Of a stretch of DNA of 64,000 bases, positions 34,913 to 44,316 are shown piece after piece; position 1 is the stretch's first letter, and every line of letters begins with the position of its first letter. Below the pieces are notes generated by a model. The model did not search any database and was not told where the DNA came from. It was given only the letters and a program-made list of their open reading frames with translations. Source of the stretch: Talpa occidentalis (lineage: Eukaryota > Chordata > Mammalia > Eulipotyphla > Talpidae). A program made the translations under genes and the position numbers. The DNA is taken from contig NW_023601754.1 of assembly GCF_014898055.3 (NCBI RefSeq), positions 53,189,013 to 53,253,012 on the forward strand. Direction: 5' to 3'.

Positions 34913-37743
34913 GTGAGTGCCCGCCCGCGGCCCCTTCACCCGCGCCCCCCGCGCCCCTCGCTCCCCGGGTCTCCGCGTTCTGCTCCCGCCGCGGGGCCGC
35001 CGGCAGCCCCCGCACCGGGGCAGAGACTCGCGAACGCGGCTGCAGCCTCCTCTAGCCCCCGGCCGGCTCCGCAGGCCCCCGACAGCGGAGGAAGTGGGGG
35101 GCGGGGTGACATGGGTCGGTGCTCCCCTCGCATCCACACGTGGCCCCGCGGCCCTCGCTGCAGCCTTTTGCTCCCTTCGCACTCAGGTCTGGTGGAGATC
35201 AAGGCTGTCGCCCTGCGGACCGTGGCCATCAAGGGGGCGAACAGCGCCCGGTACCTCTGCATGGGCGCCGACGGCAGGATGCAGGGGCTGGTAGGTGTCT
35301 CCGCGCGGGCCCTGCGCGCCCCCGGGGTGGGGCCTGCAGAAGGGAGGGGGCGCGGGCTGGGCCCAGGGCTTCCCGGCCGCAGCCCGAGCCGCGCAGAACC
35401 CCCAGAAAAGGCCGCAAAGGCCTCTGCAAGCTGAAGGCGACATCGCTCCGGGGGGGGTTCTGAGGCAGCACCCCGCCAGCGCCCCCGCGCTCCCAGCGCA
35501 GCCGGAGGCGGCGCGTTGCGGGCTCCTGGATGTGGAGCAGGAAGCCCCCCTCGGGCCCTCCAGCCCGGCGCGCGGTCCCCGCCTCCGGGGCCCTCCCCGC
35601 GGGCGGATGGAAGGGAATAAAATGCGGGACGTGGGCTCTTCGCGAAGTCGATCTCGAAATCAGGGGGGGAAACAGCACCCCTGAGATTGGAGAGGCGTGT
35701 ACTTGTCTCTGAACATCAGAGCGCGCGTGTTTTGCAGACACGTCAGGAGAATAATCCAGCGGCGCGCTTCTCCGCGCTCGGGGCGCGCCCCCCGGGAACG
35801 CTTCTGGGGGTGCGCAGGTGACCCCCGGGGTCTCCGGGCAGGAAGTGCGCGGCCGCGGGTCTCCGTTCGCGGGGAACAAAGGCTGCGAGTTCAAAGGATC
35901 GAGCCCCGCCCCCCGCGCCCCCCGCGCCCCCCGCGCGCCGACCCGGCTGTGTGAGGTCCGGGCCCCTCGGCCCCGGGCGGGGGCCCCGCGCGCCTCCCGG
36001 AAAGCCCCGCCTCCCCGGGGCGACGCGAAAGCCGCCCCCCCTGCGGCGGGAGGGCTTTTTCCTTAGCCTCAAAGTTGCGTTTTCCGTGGCGCCGACGCGC
36101 CCGCGCCCCGTCCGCCCGGAGCGCCCTCGGGCCGGCGCGGAGCCTCGAGCAGGACAAAGGAGCGGGGGGACGGGGGGGGGGGCTCGCGGAGGCGGGCGGG
36201 CCCCGAGGCCACTCGCGCCCGGGCCGCGACTTCTGTCGTTGTGATCCGGGGTCCCCCGGCCCCGCGCGCCCCGGCCCCGGCGCGAGAGGGGCCCCTCCTG
36301 GGCCCGCGGGCCCCGGGGCGGGCGGGGGCTCCTTGTCAGCAGAAAGTCACCTTCCCCGGGAGGCCGGCCCTCCATTTTCTGCCCGTAGAGGAGAGGAGGC
36401 GCTGGTCGCCCCCTCTGGTTTCCCTCCCGGTTTATCGATTTGCATTTCCCCTCGGGCGGGCGGGCGGGCGGCTGCACCCCGCGCCGCGCGGGGCTGTCGC
36501 GGCGGCCCCGGGGGCCTTATCAGCGCTTATCAGCACAGCGCACCCTCCGCGGTCAGCCGGGCGCCTCCTGCGGCGCTGCAACGCCCACCCTGGCGGCTCC
36601 CCCCCCCAGCTGGCCCCCCCGCGCCCCCGGGGGAAGGACGCTGGAGTGGGGGCCCCCGCGCGCCCCGCCAGCATTTCCGGCCGCGGCCGGGGGAGGGGCG
36701 GCGGCTCGTCCTGCCCGCTGGCCGGCTGCCCGGAGGCTGCTGAATGGGGCGCCCGAGGGGGCCGAGGGTCCTGACAATGGCCCAGACAAAAAGGGCTGGA
36801 GTCCGCCGGCTCCTGGGTCTGGCTGGGGAAGAGATGCTTTAATGGGCCCCAGATCGGATTCCGGGTCATTCCTAATTCAAAGGCTGATCCTGAAAGGCTC
36901 GCGGGGTTTGGAGTGTTTCCCAAAGAGCGGAGGGGAGACGGGGTGGCGGGGGATTGTGGGGAGACGGGCGGGGCGTCCATGCCCGCGGGCTGGCCGCGGG
37001 GTTCACTCGCCCTTCCCTGGGGCAGAGCACGCAGGGTTTGTGCCCGGGGCTCAGAGCGAGACTCAAGCTTGGAAGGTGGGTGCTTTGGGCGCAGCTGGGA
37101 GGGTGTGTGGGAAGCGTGTGGGTGAGCATGTCCCCCAGACAGGTGTGTCCCTGGCGTCCCAGGGCGCCAGGTGGAGCAGGGGCACCTCCAGGCTGCGGGG
37201 GTGGGTGTTGGTGTCCGCGCGGGTACAAGGGAAGCTCCCCGTGGGCCCGACCCGCTTACACCCACTCGCGGGCGTGTGGGGAGATGGATCCGCTCCCTAT
37301 GTAAAGTTGCCCGAAAGCGGGTACTTGGTCTCCTTCCGTCCTCTGGGTGCCACGGCCTGAGCTGGCAGCACCAGCCCCTGCCCGCGTCTCACCCATGGGC
37401 GCTCACCGGCTGCCCGTTTTCTCCGCAGCCTCAGTTCTCGGATGAGGACTGCGCCTTCGAGGAGGAGATCCTGCCCGACGGCTACAACGTGTACCTGTCC
37501 AGGAAGCACCGGCTCCCGGTGTCCCTGAGCAGCCCCAAGCAGAGGCAGCTGCACACAGGGAGGGGCTTCCTGCCGCTGTCCCGCTTCCTGCCCATGCTGC
37601 CCCAGGACCCCATGCAGCCCAAGGGCGTCCAGGACTTCTTCCACTGGGAGGTGTTTGCCTCGCCCCTGGAGACGGACAGCATGGACCCTTTCGGGATCGC
37701 CACCAGGCTGGGGAGGGTGAAGAGCCCCAGCTTTCAGAAGTGA
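34675..37743 (+). CDS. FGF19: Fibroblast growth factor 19, complete three-exon gene
   Basis: An endocrine FGF made in ileum in response to bile acids. It acts on liver through FGFR4 and beta-Klotho to repress bile-acid synthesis. Joining 34675-34912, 35187-35290 and 37429-37743 gives 218 residues (human is 216). The signal peptide spans residues 1 to about 25 (VLAGLWLAAAG), followed by RPLSSDAGPHVRYGWG. The trefoil contains paired cysteines Cys60/Cys72 and Cys104/Cys122. The long acidic-to-basic tail ends SPLETDSMDPFG...SPSFQK, the beta-Klotho-binding region. Start choice: the only in-frame ATG before the signal peptide. Odd point: residues 173-191 barely resemble the human sequence I recall (PEEPEDLRGHLES-type), although length is kept. 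Intron 1 is 274 bases and intron 2 is 2.1 kb. Confidence 0.96.
35187..35290 (+). CDS. FGF19: FGF19 coding exon 2
   Basis: 104 bases, acceptor ACTCAG, donor GTAGGT at 35291. Encodes LVEIKAVALRTVAIKG and on to CMGADGRMQGL. Same length as FGF4 exon 2, as expected of the family. Confidence 0.97.
36820..36910. promoter_or_regulatory. Candidate element in FGF19 intron 2
   Basis: A short AT-rich patch in GC-rich intron with CTTTAATGGG, AGATCGGATTC, GGGTCATTCCTAATTC and AAAGGCTGATCCTG. It includes one nuclear-receptor half-site (GGGTCA) and TAAT cores. In human the bile-acid receptor FXR acts through an inverted repeat in this intron. I could not find a clean inverted repeat here, so this is only a candidate. 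Confidence 0.3.
37429..37743 (+). CDS. FGF19: FGF19 coding exon 3
   Basis: Starts after the acceptor TTTTCTCCGCAG and ends with TGA at 37741-37743. Encodes residues 115-218, beginning PQFSDEDCAFEEEILPDGYN and containing the long C-terminal tail that sets apart endocrine FGFs. Confidence 0.96.
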   Translation, partial: PQFSDEDCAFEEEILPDGYNVYLSRKHRLPVSLSSPKQRQLHTGRGFLPLSRFLPMLPQDPMQPKGVQDFFHWEVFASPLETDSMDPFGIATRLGRVKSPSFQK

Positions 37744-38900
37744 CGGAAGTCCGGGCCCCCTCCCGCCCACGGAGGCAGGTCCTGGCCCGGGCCGCCTGCA
37801 GAGTGGACTCTGGCCGGGCCGCACGGCCTGACCTGTGACCTCCCGTCTCTAGCGCTAGGAAGGAGCATTAGGACTCGGGCCGGTGCGCGTCGGACGCCGG
37901 CTGTGCCGCTCGCTTGCGGGTCAGCTTGTATGACGGGGCGGTGCCAGCCCCCACCCTGCCGCCTGGCTAGGCGCCGTCCCGTGTGCTTGCACGCCTCCCC
38001 GACGGGACTCCGCTGCCTCTGGGGACATGCCCGGCCCAGCCTGACGCCCGCAGTCCTCCCACGGCTTCCAGGAGGGGCGGCGGAAGAGGAGCGTGGGCCG
38101 AGCTCACAGGCAGCGGACCAGCTCGGAAGCACCAGGTAATCCAGACTCGGCCGCACGCGAGACTTGCCCCCGTCTCAGCTCCAAGGAGGACTTTGGCCCT
38201 CCCCAGCGCCCCCGGGACAACTGACAGTGCAGGCTTCAAGGGGGGCTCCAGCCCTTCCCTCCAGCCTGGGTGAATCTCGAGAGCCAGGCCCGATTCCGCT
38301 TTGGGCGACCTGGCCATCTGCCCACGGCCTCTGGGGCAGTTCCCTGGCTTCTGCCCTCTGCCCTGCCCCCTCCCAACAGCCACAGCCGCCGCTCACCCGA
38401 CTCAGGCCTTGCTGCCGCCTGCTCAGAGGGGAGGCCTGGGGACACAGCCCCTCCTCACCAGGCGCCTCGGGCTCCCCGGGCCTGCGGATGCCACAGGCGG
38501 CCCCTTGGCGATGAGCTGCACAGCCCCGACCCCGCGCGGGGTCTGGCCTCCCCCTGCGGGCCGTGGACGTTGACCTGAAAAGCGCAGATAGCAGCTCCCA
38601 GAGGCCGCATCCTGTCCACAGTCCTCTGCCCCGCTCCCCAGGTCACCCCCACCTCATCACCCCGGCATTTCAGCCAAAAGCCTGTCAAGGGAGTATTGGA
38701 AAGCCCTGGTTCTCGGCGGAAACACGTGCAGGCGGAGCCGGCCAGCCCGCTCCCTGGCACTTCGCGTCCCACGTATTTATGAGTAATTTATTTTGTGCCA
38801 TATGTACATCTCTATTTTCTTACCTTATTTATACCCCCAAATTGTATTTATGTCTGTACATGAGTTTTGTTTGCTACATTAAAGCGGAGTGTGTATCAAA
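37744..38900 (+). other. FGF19: FGF19 3' untranslated region
   Basis: GC-rich at first, then AT-rich from about 38770 (GTATTTATGAGTAATTTATTTTG and similar), with several ATTTA motifs expected to shorten mRNA life. It ends after the ATTAAA signal at 38878. Confidence 0.75.
38878..38883 (+). terminator. FGF19 polyadenylation signal
   Basis: ATTAAA, the commonest variant hexamer, followed within 20 bases by a GTGTGTATC stretch. No AATAAA occurs nearby, and this site ends the conserved-looking AT-rich 3'UTR. Confidence 0.75.
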
Positions 38901-40370
38901 GGTTGCATCCCGAACCAGCTGGAATGGTGCATGGAAGGGAGGAGGGAAGGGAAGGCGCGGCTGTGCTGTGCACGGAGGGGCCCACAGTGTGGCCACTGCT
39001 GCGCGGACAGCACGCAGCTCCCGGACCGTCGTAGGAACCCTCCAAGCATTTGAACAGTCGGTTTAGGGTGACCGGCTAGTGGAGGCTGGTAGGGACGCAG
39101 CCGCCTCACGCTCCCTCTCCTGGAGTTAGGGAGCCCCTGTCGGAAGGGTGTTCGGCTACAGGAAACAGAAGCCCTGGCTAGCGGTGGCCAAACTCGGTGC
39201 CCCACGCTCAGCGTGCTCACATTCAGGGGGCCGTGCACCCCTTGCTGGGAGCAGGTGTCCCCAAGCGGTCAAGTAGAACAGCAGCATCTCACCTGGAGCA
39301 GAGGCTGCACCTCCGTGGGAGACAGTCACCGGGGAGAGCCCCCCCCACCTGCACAAAGAGGTGCTGCTTGTCTAGTCACAGGCCCAGAGGTAACCAAAGT
39401 GTGTCCAGGGCCCGGCCGTGCTAGGGGACTCTCGGCGTCTCCACGTGTGGTCGCGGGTGGCACCTGCGCCTCCCGTTGAAATAGCTGCCTGCTCAAGCCG
39501 GGAAGAGCCCTCGCGGCCACGTCCTCACCAGGAGTGCCGAAGCACCCTTAGACCTTTCGCGCACATTCTGGTGGCGTCCGCCAAATCAGCATCGCTCACA
39601 AGGACACCCCTGGCTGCAGGGCAGGCTGGGAAAGCAAGCACGAAGGGAGGCGCGTTGGTACCCTGGCCGGTCGGAGGGAGAATTGTGAGAAAGAGGGTGA
39701 TGACATTCACGCTGCAACCCACTGGGCGGGCCTGCCCCCTAAAGGCCAGCCGCGCGCCCGCGTGTGCCCCAGAAGCGGCCATCTCAGCTGGGGGCTGCGG
39801 GGTGGGGGCAGGTCGGGGACCGTCCTGCTGTCGGTACCTGAGATGCAGCGGCGCAGGCTGGGGATGGGCCGCACGGGGTCCTGGCACTGTTTCAGCAACT
39901 TGCTGTCAATCCGTCATTTCAAACAAAAATCAAAGGAAACACTGTTCACTGACGGCCCTGGAGCCCCGGCGGCTGGTGGCCCGGGGCGCGCCTCGCTCGC
40001 TCGCTCGCTCGCTGCTCCTCTTCCTGGCGCGCTGGCAGCCGCGGCCTGGAGACTCAGAAATGACACCTGGGTCCGCCGCAGCGCAGGGGGCGAGGGCTGA
40101 GGCTTCGGGCCCGGCGCCCACCCGGAAGGCGACCTTTTTGCCGGAAGGTCAACGTGGAGGCGCAGAACTGCCCGTCAACAAATCTTTATTTCAAATCAGA
40201 GCTGATTTCACTCCTGCTTCCCCGGGCGCGTGCCGTCCACGGAGGCGCCTGGCCCCGAGGCGCACTCATGTCGCGACATTCCAGAGGCTTCTCGTGTCGT
40301 AGGGAACCGCGTTTTGGGACCAGGCTGATGTATTGCAATGATTTCCTAGCATGTAGTCGTATTCATGTTC
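38901..40370. other. FGF19-LTO1 gap, left part
   Basis: Unique sequence with no supported gene. It contains a (GCTC)n-like run (CTCGCTCGCTCGCTCGCT) near 39995-40014. Open frames are short and lack family features. Confidence 0.6.
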
Positions 40371-40420
40371 TTAATTTGAAATCGCCAGACATTCCATTAA
40401 ACTTATTCTTACCGGAGCTC

Positions 40421-40428
40421 TGACGTCA
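40421..40428. promoter_or_regulatory. Perfect CRE palindrome
   Basis: TGACGTCA, the full palindromic CREB/ATF site, in an AT-rich patch (40160-40430) beside the orphan CpG island at about 40790-41690. No CpG lies next to it apart from its own, so chance GC content does not explain it. Confidence 0.4.
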
Positions 40429-40789
40429 TTTGTAAGCCCGGGTGAGGTTGGGGTGCCAGTGTGGGGGGTTCTGTGTTGGGAGCCCCTGGGTTTGAGTGCG
40501 CTGGGGACAGTGCAGATGGTTGCTAAGGGCCCCGACACTCCGTCCTGCTGGTGGCAGCCCAGGATGCCCATCCAGGTGCCACACCCCGTGGCACTGCTGC
40601 TTTGAGACCTGGGCAGGCAGGTCGGGATGCCAGAGACAGAGTCTTCCACCCTCCCCCAGGAGGAGCCGGAAGAGGGGGAAGCCTGGACCCAAGCCCACAC
40701 AGGGGCAGCCCAGTGCACCGCCAGGTGGGGGGCCGGGCAGCGAGTCCCTGGGCCGTCAGCCTGGGTGTCCCCCCCAGTCACAAGAGTAG

Positions 40790-41695
40790 GTAGAGGGTCC
40801 CCAGCTATGACCGGGGCCGGCAGCCCGGGACGGCCAGCAGGGGCGGCTGACCAGCGTCCTCGGGAGCCCCTAAGCCCCGCGCCTGTCCTTCCCGGAGTCG
40901 AGCAGACCGTCTCCATGGCCAAGTCGCCCGGCGACCTCGGGGAGCCGGAGCGCAGGTCCTCGGCGCCGCCGCGCCGCCGCTCGGCCGGCGGGGCCTGGAG
41001 TGGCGCGGCGAGGGTCCCGGCGCCCGGGGGCGCTGCAAGGAGCGGGGGGCTCGCTGGCGGCGGGTGCGGGCGCAGGGGCGCCCCCGGTGGCGGGCGGAGG
41101 CGCGGGGAGCGGGCGCGCCCCACCCCGTGCGCCCAGCCCCGTGCGCCCAGCCCCGAGCGGCGGGCAGTCCCAGGCGCCCCCAGGGCGCGCGGCTCCCGGT
41201 GCGTCGACTCCCCGCGATCCGCTTCCGCAGACGAGCCCCGGGGGGCGCCGGACCCCGCGAGGCTGCGCGGGGGGAGGCGCCGTCCTCCTGGGAGCCGGCG
41301 GGGCACGGGGCTCCCGGGCTCGGGCCCGCGTGGACACCCGCCCGCCGCGGGCCGGGGCCGGGAGGAGCCAGCCCCCTCGGGCGCGCCGGGCGGGCGGGGC
41401 GGCCTGGGCGGGACGCGGAGGCCGGGCCGGGCGGGTGCGCTCGCGGAGGGGCCGGGGCGCGCGGGCCGGGGCGGGCGAGGCGGCGGGGAGAAAGGCCCGG
41501 GGCGGGCGGGGGCCACGGAGGCGGGGCAGACCCTGGAGGCCAGGGGAGCCCCTGAGGAGGGAGGCGCGCGGGCCACGTGGGGACCCCGAGCTCCGGCGGC
41601 GTCGTGCGCCCCGCGCGCCCCGGCCCGTCCTCCGTGGGGGGACAGCGCCCTCTGGGGGCGGGAGCGGCCGACGCGCCGGCCGGGCGGGCCCCACC
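40790..41695. promoter_or_regulatory. Orphan CpG island between FGF19 and LTO1
   Basis: A 0.9-kb block of very high GC and CpG density, 2.6 kb upstream of the LTO1 start and separated from it by SINEs. Frames are open on both strands over hundreds of codons, but they are Arg/Pro/Gly/Ala-rich without domains, as random GC-rich DNA gives. It could be the start of a non-coding RNA or an enhancer island. Confidence 0.5.
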
Positions 41696-41740
41696 AGCTC
41701 CGTCTTTTTATTAACTTTTTTCTTTTCTTTTTTAAAAAAA

Positions 41741-42007
41741 TGTCTTTTTAAAAAATATTTACTTTATTTATACAAGAGCTGGGGTACAGGCCAGGTGCGC
41801 GGGAGGGGGAGAGGATCCACCAGAGACAGAGCGGGGAGCAGAACAGGCAGAAGGACCGAAGTCCACTGCTGAGGGGAGCAGCGGGCGGCAGGAGAGGTCT
41901 GCTGCGCCGTGTGGGTAGCTCCCTGGCCGGGGCTCGAACTCGAGCTGCAGAGGCTGCAGACAGCTTCATAGGTTGCATCTTAACCCCTTGTGCCACCACG
42001 GAGGCCC
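41741..42007 (-). repeat. tRNA-derived SINE (minus)
   Basis: On the plus strand it runs from the reverse complement of the A-rich tail (AATATTTACTTTATTTATAC) to GTGCCACCACGGAGGCCCC, the reverse complement of the SINE head. The B-box is degraded (GGGCTCGAACTC on the plus strand). Same family as the element at 30116. Confidence 0.88.
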
Positions 42008-42069
42008 CTGCACTGCTTTTCTTAAGTTTGAAATTAAAACTCTGTTCTTCTGTGCAGTTCTCGCTGCCC

Positions 42070-42345
42070 ATTGGGTTTTTTTTTTTTTAAGATTTATTTA
42101 TTTATACAAGAGCTGGGGTACAGGTCAGAGGCGCAGGAGGGTGAGAGGATTCACCAGAGACAGAGTGGGGAGCAGAACAGGCAACAGACCAAAGACACCG
42201 CTGAGGGGAGCAGTGGGCGAGACAGGAGAGGTCTGCTATGCCATGTGGGTATCTCCCCGGCCGGCCGGGAATTGAACCCGCGCTGCAGAGGCTGTGGACA
42301 GCTTCACAGCATGGCCCTCAACCCGCTGCGCCAGTGGGGAGGCCC
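42070..42345 (-). repeat. tRNA-derived SINE (minus)
   Basis: Plus-strand poly-T, then AAGATTTATTTATTTATAC, the body, GGAATTGAACCC and CTGCGCCAGTGGGGAGGCCC. Imperfect flanks (CCCATTGGGTTTT and TCCATAGGTTTTA) may be a diverged target duplication. It lies about 60 bases from the preceding SINE in the same orientation. Confidence 0.9.
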
Positions 42346-42553
42346 TCTGTCCATAGGTTTTATCCTGTAACTTGTCCCTTTTTGTTCTCAGCAAGTATCT
42401 TTTTCTCTGCCCAAGATTACAGCTTATTGTATTTTCTCTCAGCTGAGATACAAACATGTATCTTATCTACGTAATAATAAGAGAACGTGTTTGTAATATA
42501 ATGTTAAGGGGGAGGAAGGCAAGTTGGACATGTGCTAAGATTATGTTGATGTT

Positions 42554-42809
42554 AAGGTTGAGCGCTGGGCTGGGAAGCTGCCCGCAGCCTCTGCAGCGCC
42601 AGTTCAATCCCTGGCTGCCTGCGAGGGTCCCACATGGCGCGCAGACCTCTCCTGCCGCCCGCTGCTCCCCTCAGCAGTGTCCTTCGGTCCTTCTGCCTGC
42701 TCTGCTCCCCGCTCTGGCTCTGGTGAATTCTCTCACTCTCCCGCGCTTCTGACTGTACCCAGTGCTTGTATAAATAAATACATAAATCTTAAAAAAAAAA
42801 GAAAGATTC
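42554..42809 (+). repeat. tRNA-derived SINE, 5' truncated
   Basis: Lacks the GGGCCTCCCTGGTGGCGCAG head and starts at about GGTTGAGCGCTGGGCTGG. The rest is close to the 30116 copy, including CACATGGCGCGCAGACCTCT. Ends TATAAATAAATACATAAATC plus A-run. The 5' truncation is typical of LINE-primed insertion. Confidence 0.88.
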
Positions 42810-42879
42810 AAAGGAAAAATGTAACACAACTATTGATAGTAAAAATTCATTGGTGGCCAGAGTCTGGTTCAGTGGATTT

Positions 42880-43560
42880 GTCTGTTTTGCACTTTTTCTT
42901 ACATTCCAAATGTTTTATGATTTTGCTTTAAAAAAAAATGCAGAAAGACATTTTGAGAACAAAATAATAGAAAACCTGTTTACTGTCCTCTTCCCAAAAT
43001 ATATATGCTTATGGAAGCAACTCATGCCCACTGTGCAACCCTAGAATATGCGGAAAACATATAAAAGAGGAAATTAAAAAGTACCATAATCCCCAAGTGC
43101 TGATATAATGACTGTTAATGTAAGACTGGCTTTCAGTTCGTTAAGAAGCATAATTATTTCACATAATTGGAATTTGTATAGATGGTGCCTTTTTTTCCCC
43201 TTTAACATCATGAGCATTTCCCCCTGACATTACTTTTGTCTCAAATACGATCTTGGCGGGGTGCTGAGGGGTCCCCAAAGTGAATACCCCTCGACGGGAG
43301 GCTGCAATTTCCCATTCTGTCAAGGGTGCTTTTTCTGGCTTTTTGCAGATCTCGTGGCACTGAGCCCCAGTGTCAGAAAAAATTACATTTTTCTCTGATG
43401 ATTTCCTTGAGATGGACGTCCTGGGAGTGAAATGATTAGGTCAAAAGGTAAAAGCATTTAAAAAGCCCTTCCCACCTTGCCAAGGCCCGGCCACAGGGGA
43501 CGTTCATTTATGCGCTGGAGGCTACAATGGCATAATCATTTCCAAAAGGATTTCCCCCCC
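42880..43560 (+). repeat. Old LINE-1-like 3' end fragment
   Basis: AT-rich stretch with, in order, ATAATCCCCAAGTGCTGATATAATGACTGTTAATG, TTTAACATCATGAGCATTTCCCC and CTGGGAGTGAAATGATTAGGTC-like phrases. This order is characteristic of the 3' untranslated part of ancient mammalian L1 elements. Highly diverged; assigned from memory. Confidence 0.5.
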
Positions 43561-43561
43561 A

Positions 43562-43818
43562 TTTTTTTAAAATAAAGATTTATTTATTTATGCATAGAAG
43601 AACTGAGGAACAGGCCAGAGGTGGCGGGGGTGAGAGGACTCCCCAGAGACAGAGTGGGGAGCAGAACAGGCAGATCCACTCAGACACACCGCTGAGGGGG
43701 GCAGCGGGGCGAAGGGGGCGGTCTGCCGCGCCAGGTGGGTGGCTCCCTGGCCGGGGATCGAACCCAGGCCGTAGAGGTGATGGCCCTGAGACTGAACCCC
43801 TAGGCCCCCAGGGAGGCC
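43562..43818 (-). repeat. tRNA-derived SINE (minus)
   Basis: Plus-strand AATAAAGATTTATTTATTTATGC tail complement, the body, GGGGATCGAACCCAGG (B-box complement) and CCCCCAGGGAGGCC head complement. It ends about 450 bases before the LTO1 start codon, next to the promoter island. Confidence 0.88.
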
Positions 43819-43954
43819 AGGCCCTTTATCTCTAGTTTAAAAAAACTAAACTTCCCAGCGCGCTCGCTGACACCAGGGCTGCTTTCCCGCCCGGTCCCGA
43901 GCCGCGGGTCCCGCGCGGGCTCTGGGTTCTCGGGTGCGGGGCGAGCGCGCCGCT

Positions 43955-43968
43955 GTTACCAGGGAAAC
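43955..43968 (+). promoter_or_regulatory. RFX X-box-like motif
   Basis: GTTACCAGGGAAAC fits the imperfect inverted repeat bound by RFX factors (GTNRCC, 0-3 bases, RGYAAC) with one mismatch. It lies about 300 bases upstream of the LTO1 ATG. Confidence 0.45.
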
Positions 43969-44146
43969 GGCCGCCGCGAGAACGCAGGGCGGCCCCGCCC
44001 ATCGCGGCCTGGGGGCGGCTACTGGGCGGGGCTTCGTCTGGCCTGGCCCCGCCCACCTCCCGCGCGCCTGCGTCTCGGCTCCGCGCCGGGGCTGGCTGGG
44101 CCCTCCCGCGTGCCGTCGTTACCCAGCCTGCCCCGCGCCGCCGGCC

Positions 44147-44155
44147 CCGGAAGTG
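44147..44155 (+). promoter_or_regulatory. ETS/GABPA site in the LTO1 promoter
   Basis: CCGGAAGTG matches the GABPA/ETS consensus, 112 bases upstream of the start codon. This is the typical initiator-proximal site in TATA-less housekeeping promoters. Confidence 0.6.
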
Positions 44156-44266
44156 GCGTCGCCCGCTCCGAAGCGGCGCGTCGGTGCGGGGTCCCCGCGG
44201 GTGCGCGACGGCGGCGCGGGGCGGTGGGGCCCCAGGAGGAGGGGCCGGGCCCCGCCGGGCGCCGCC

Positions 44267-44316
44267 ATGGCCGAGAGTCGGGATATGTTCGACTCCATCG
44301 TGATGGCGGAGGAGAG
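44267..44316 (+). CDS. LTO1: LTO1 coding exon 1
   Basis: Encodes MAESRDMFDSIVMAEE plus two bases of Arg17. Donor GTGAGT at 44317. Confidence 0.95.

Larger units (their letters stand above)
33300..36800. promoter_or_regulatory. FGF19 CpG island
   Basis: Very CpG-dense sequence runs from about 1.2 kb upstream of the FGF19 TATA box through exons 1 and 2 into intron 2. Several poly-C and GCGCCCCCC runs occur (35905-35940). Borders are approximate. Confidence 0.65.

Noticed and set aside
35291..37428. FXR inverted-repeat (IR-1) element in FGF19 intron 2
   Set aside because: I searched by eye for AGGTCA-N-TGACCT-like sequence and found only single half-sites (GGGTCA near 36865) and an IR-0-like GGGTCCTGACAA near 36765. 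Neither is good enough to call.
40371..41872. Frames of 401 codons (minus) and 374/290 codons (plus) in the orphan CpG island
   Set aside because: Same composition effect, overlapping on both strands. One runs into SINE sequence. No conserved domain.
30116..43818. tRNA gene calls inside the SINEs (A-box and B-box present)
   Set aside because: The promoter boxes belong to tRNA-derived SINEs. The cloverleaf is not complete and A-rich SINE tails follow.
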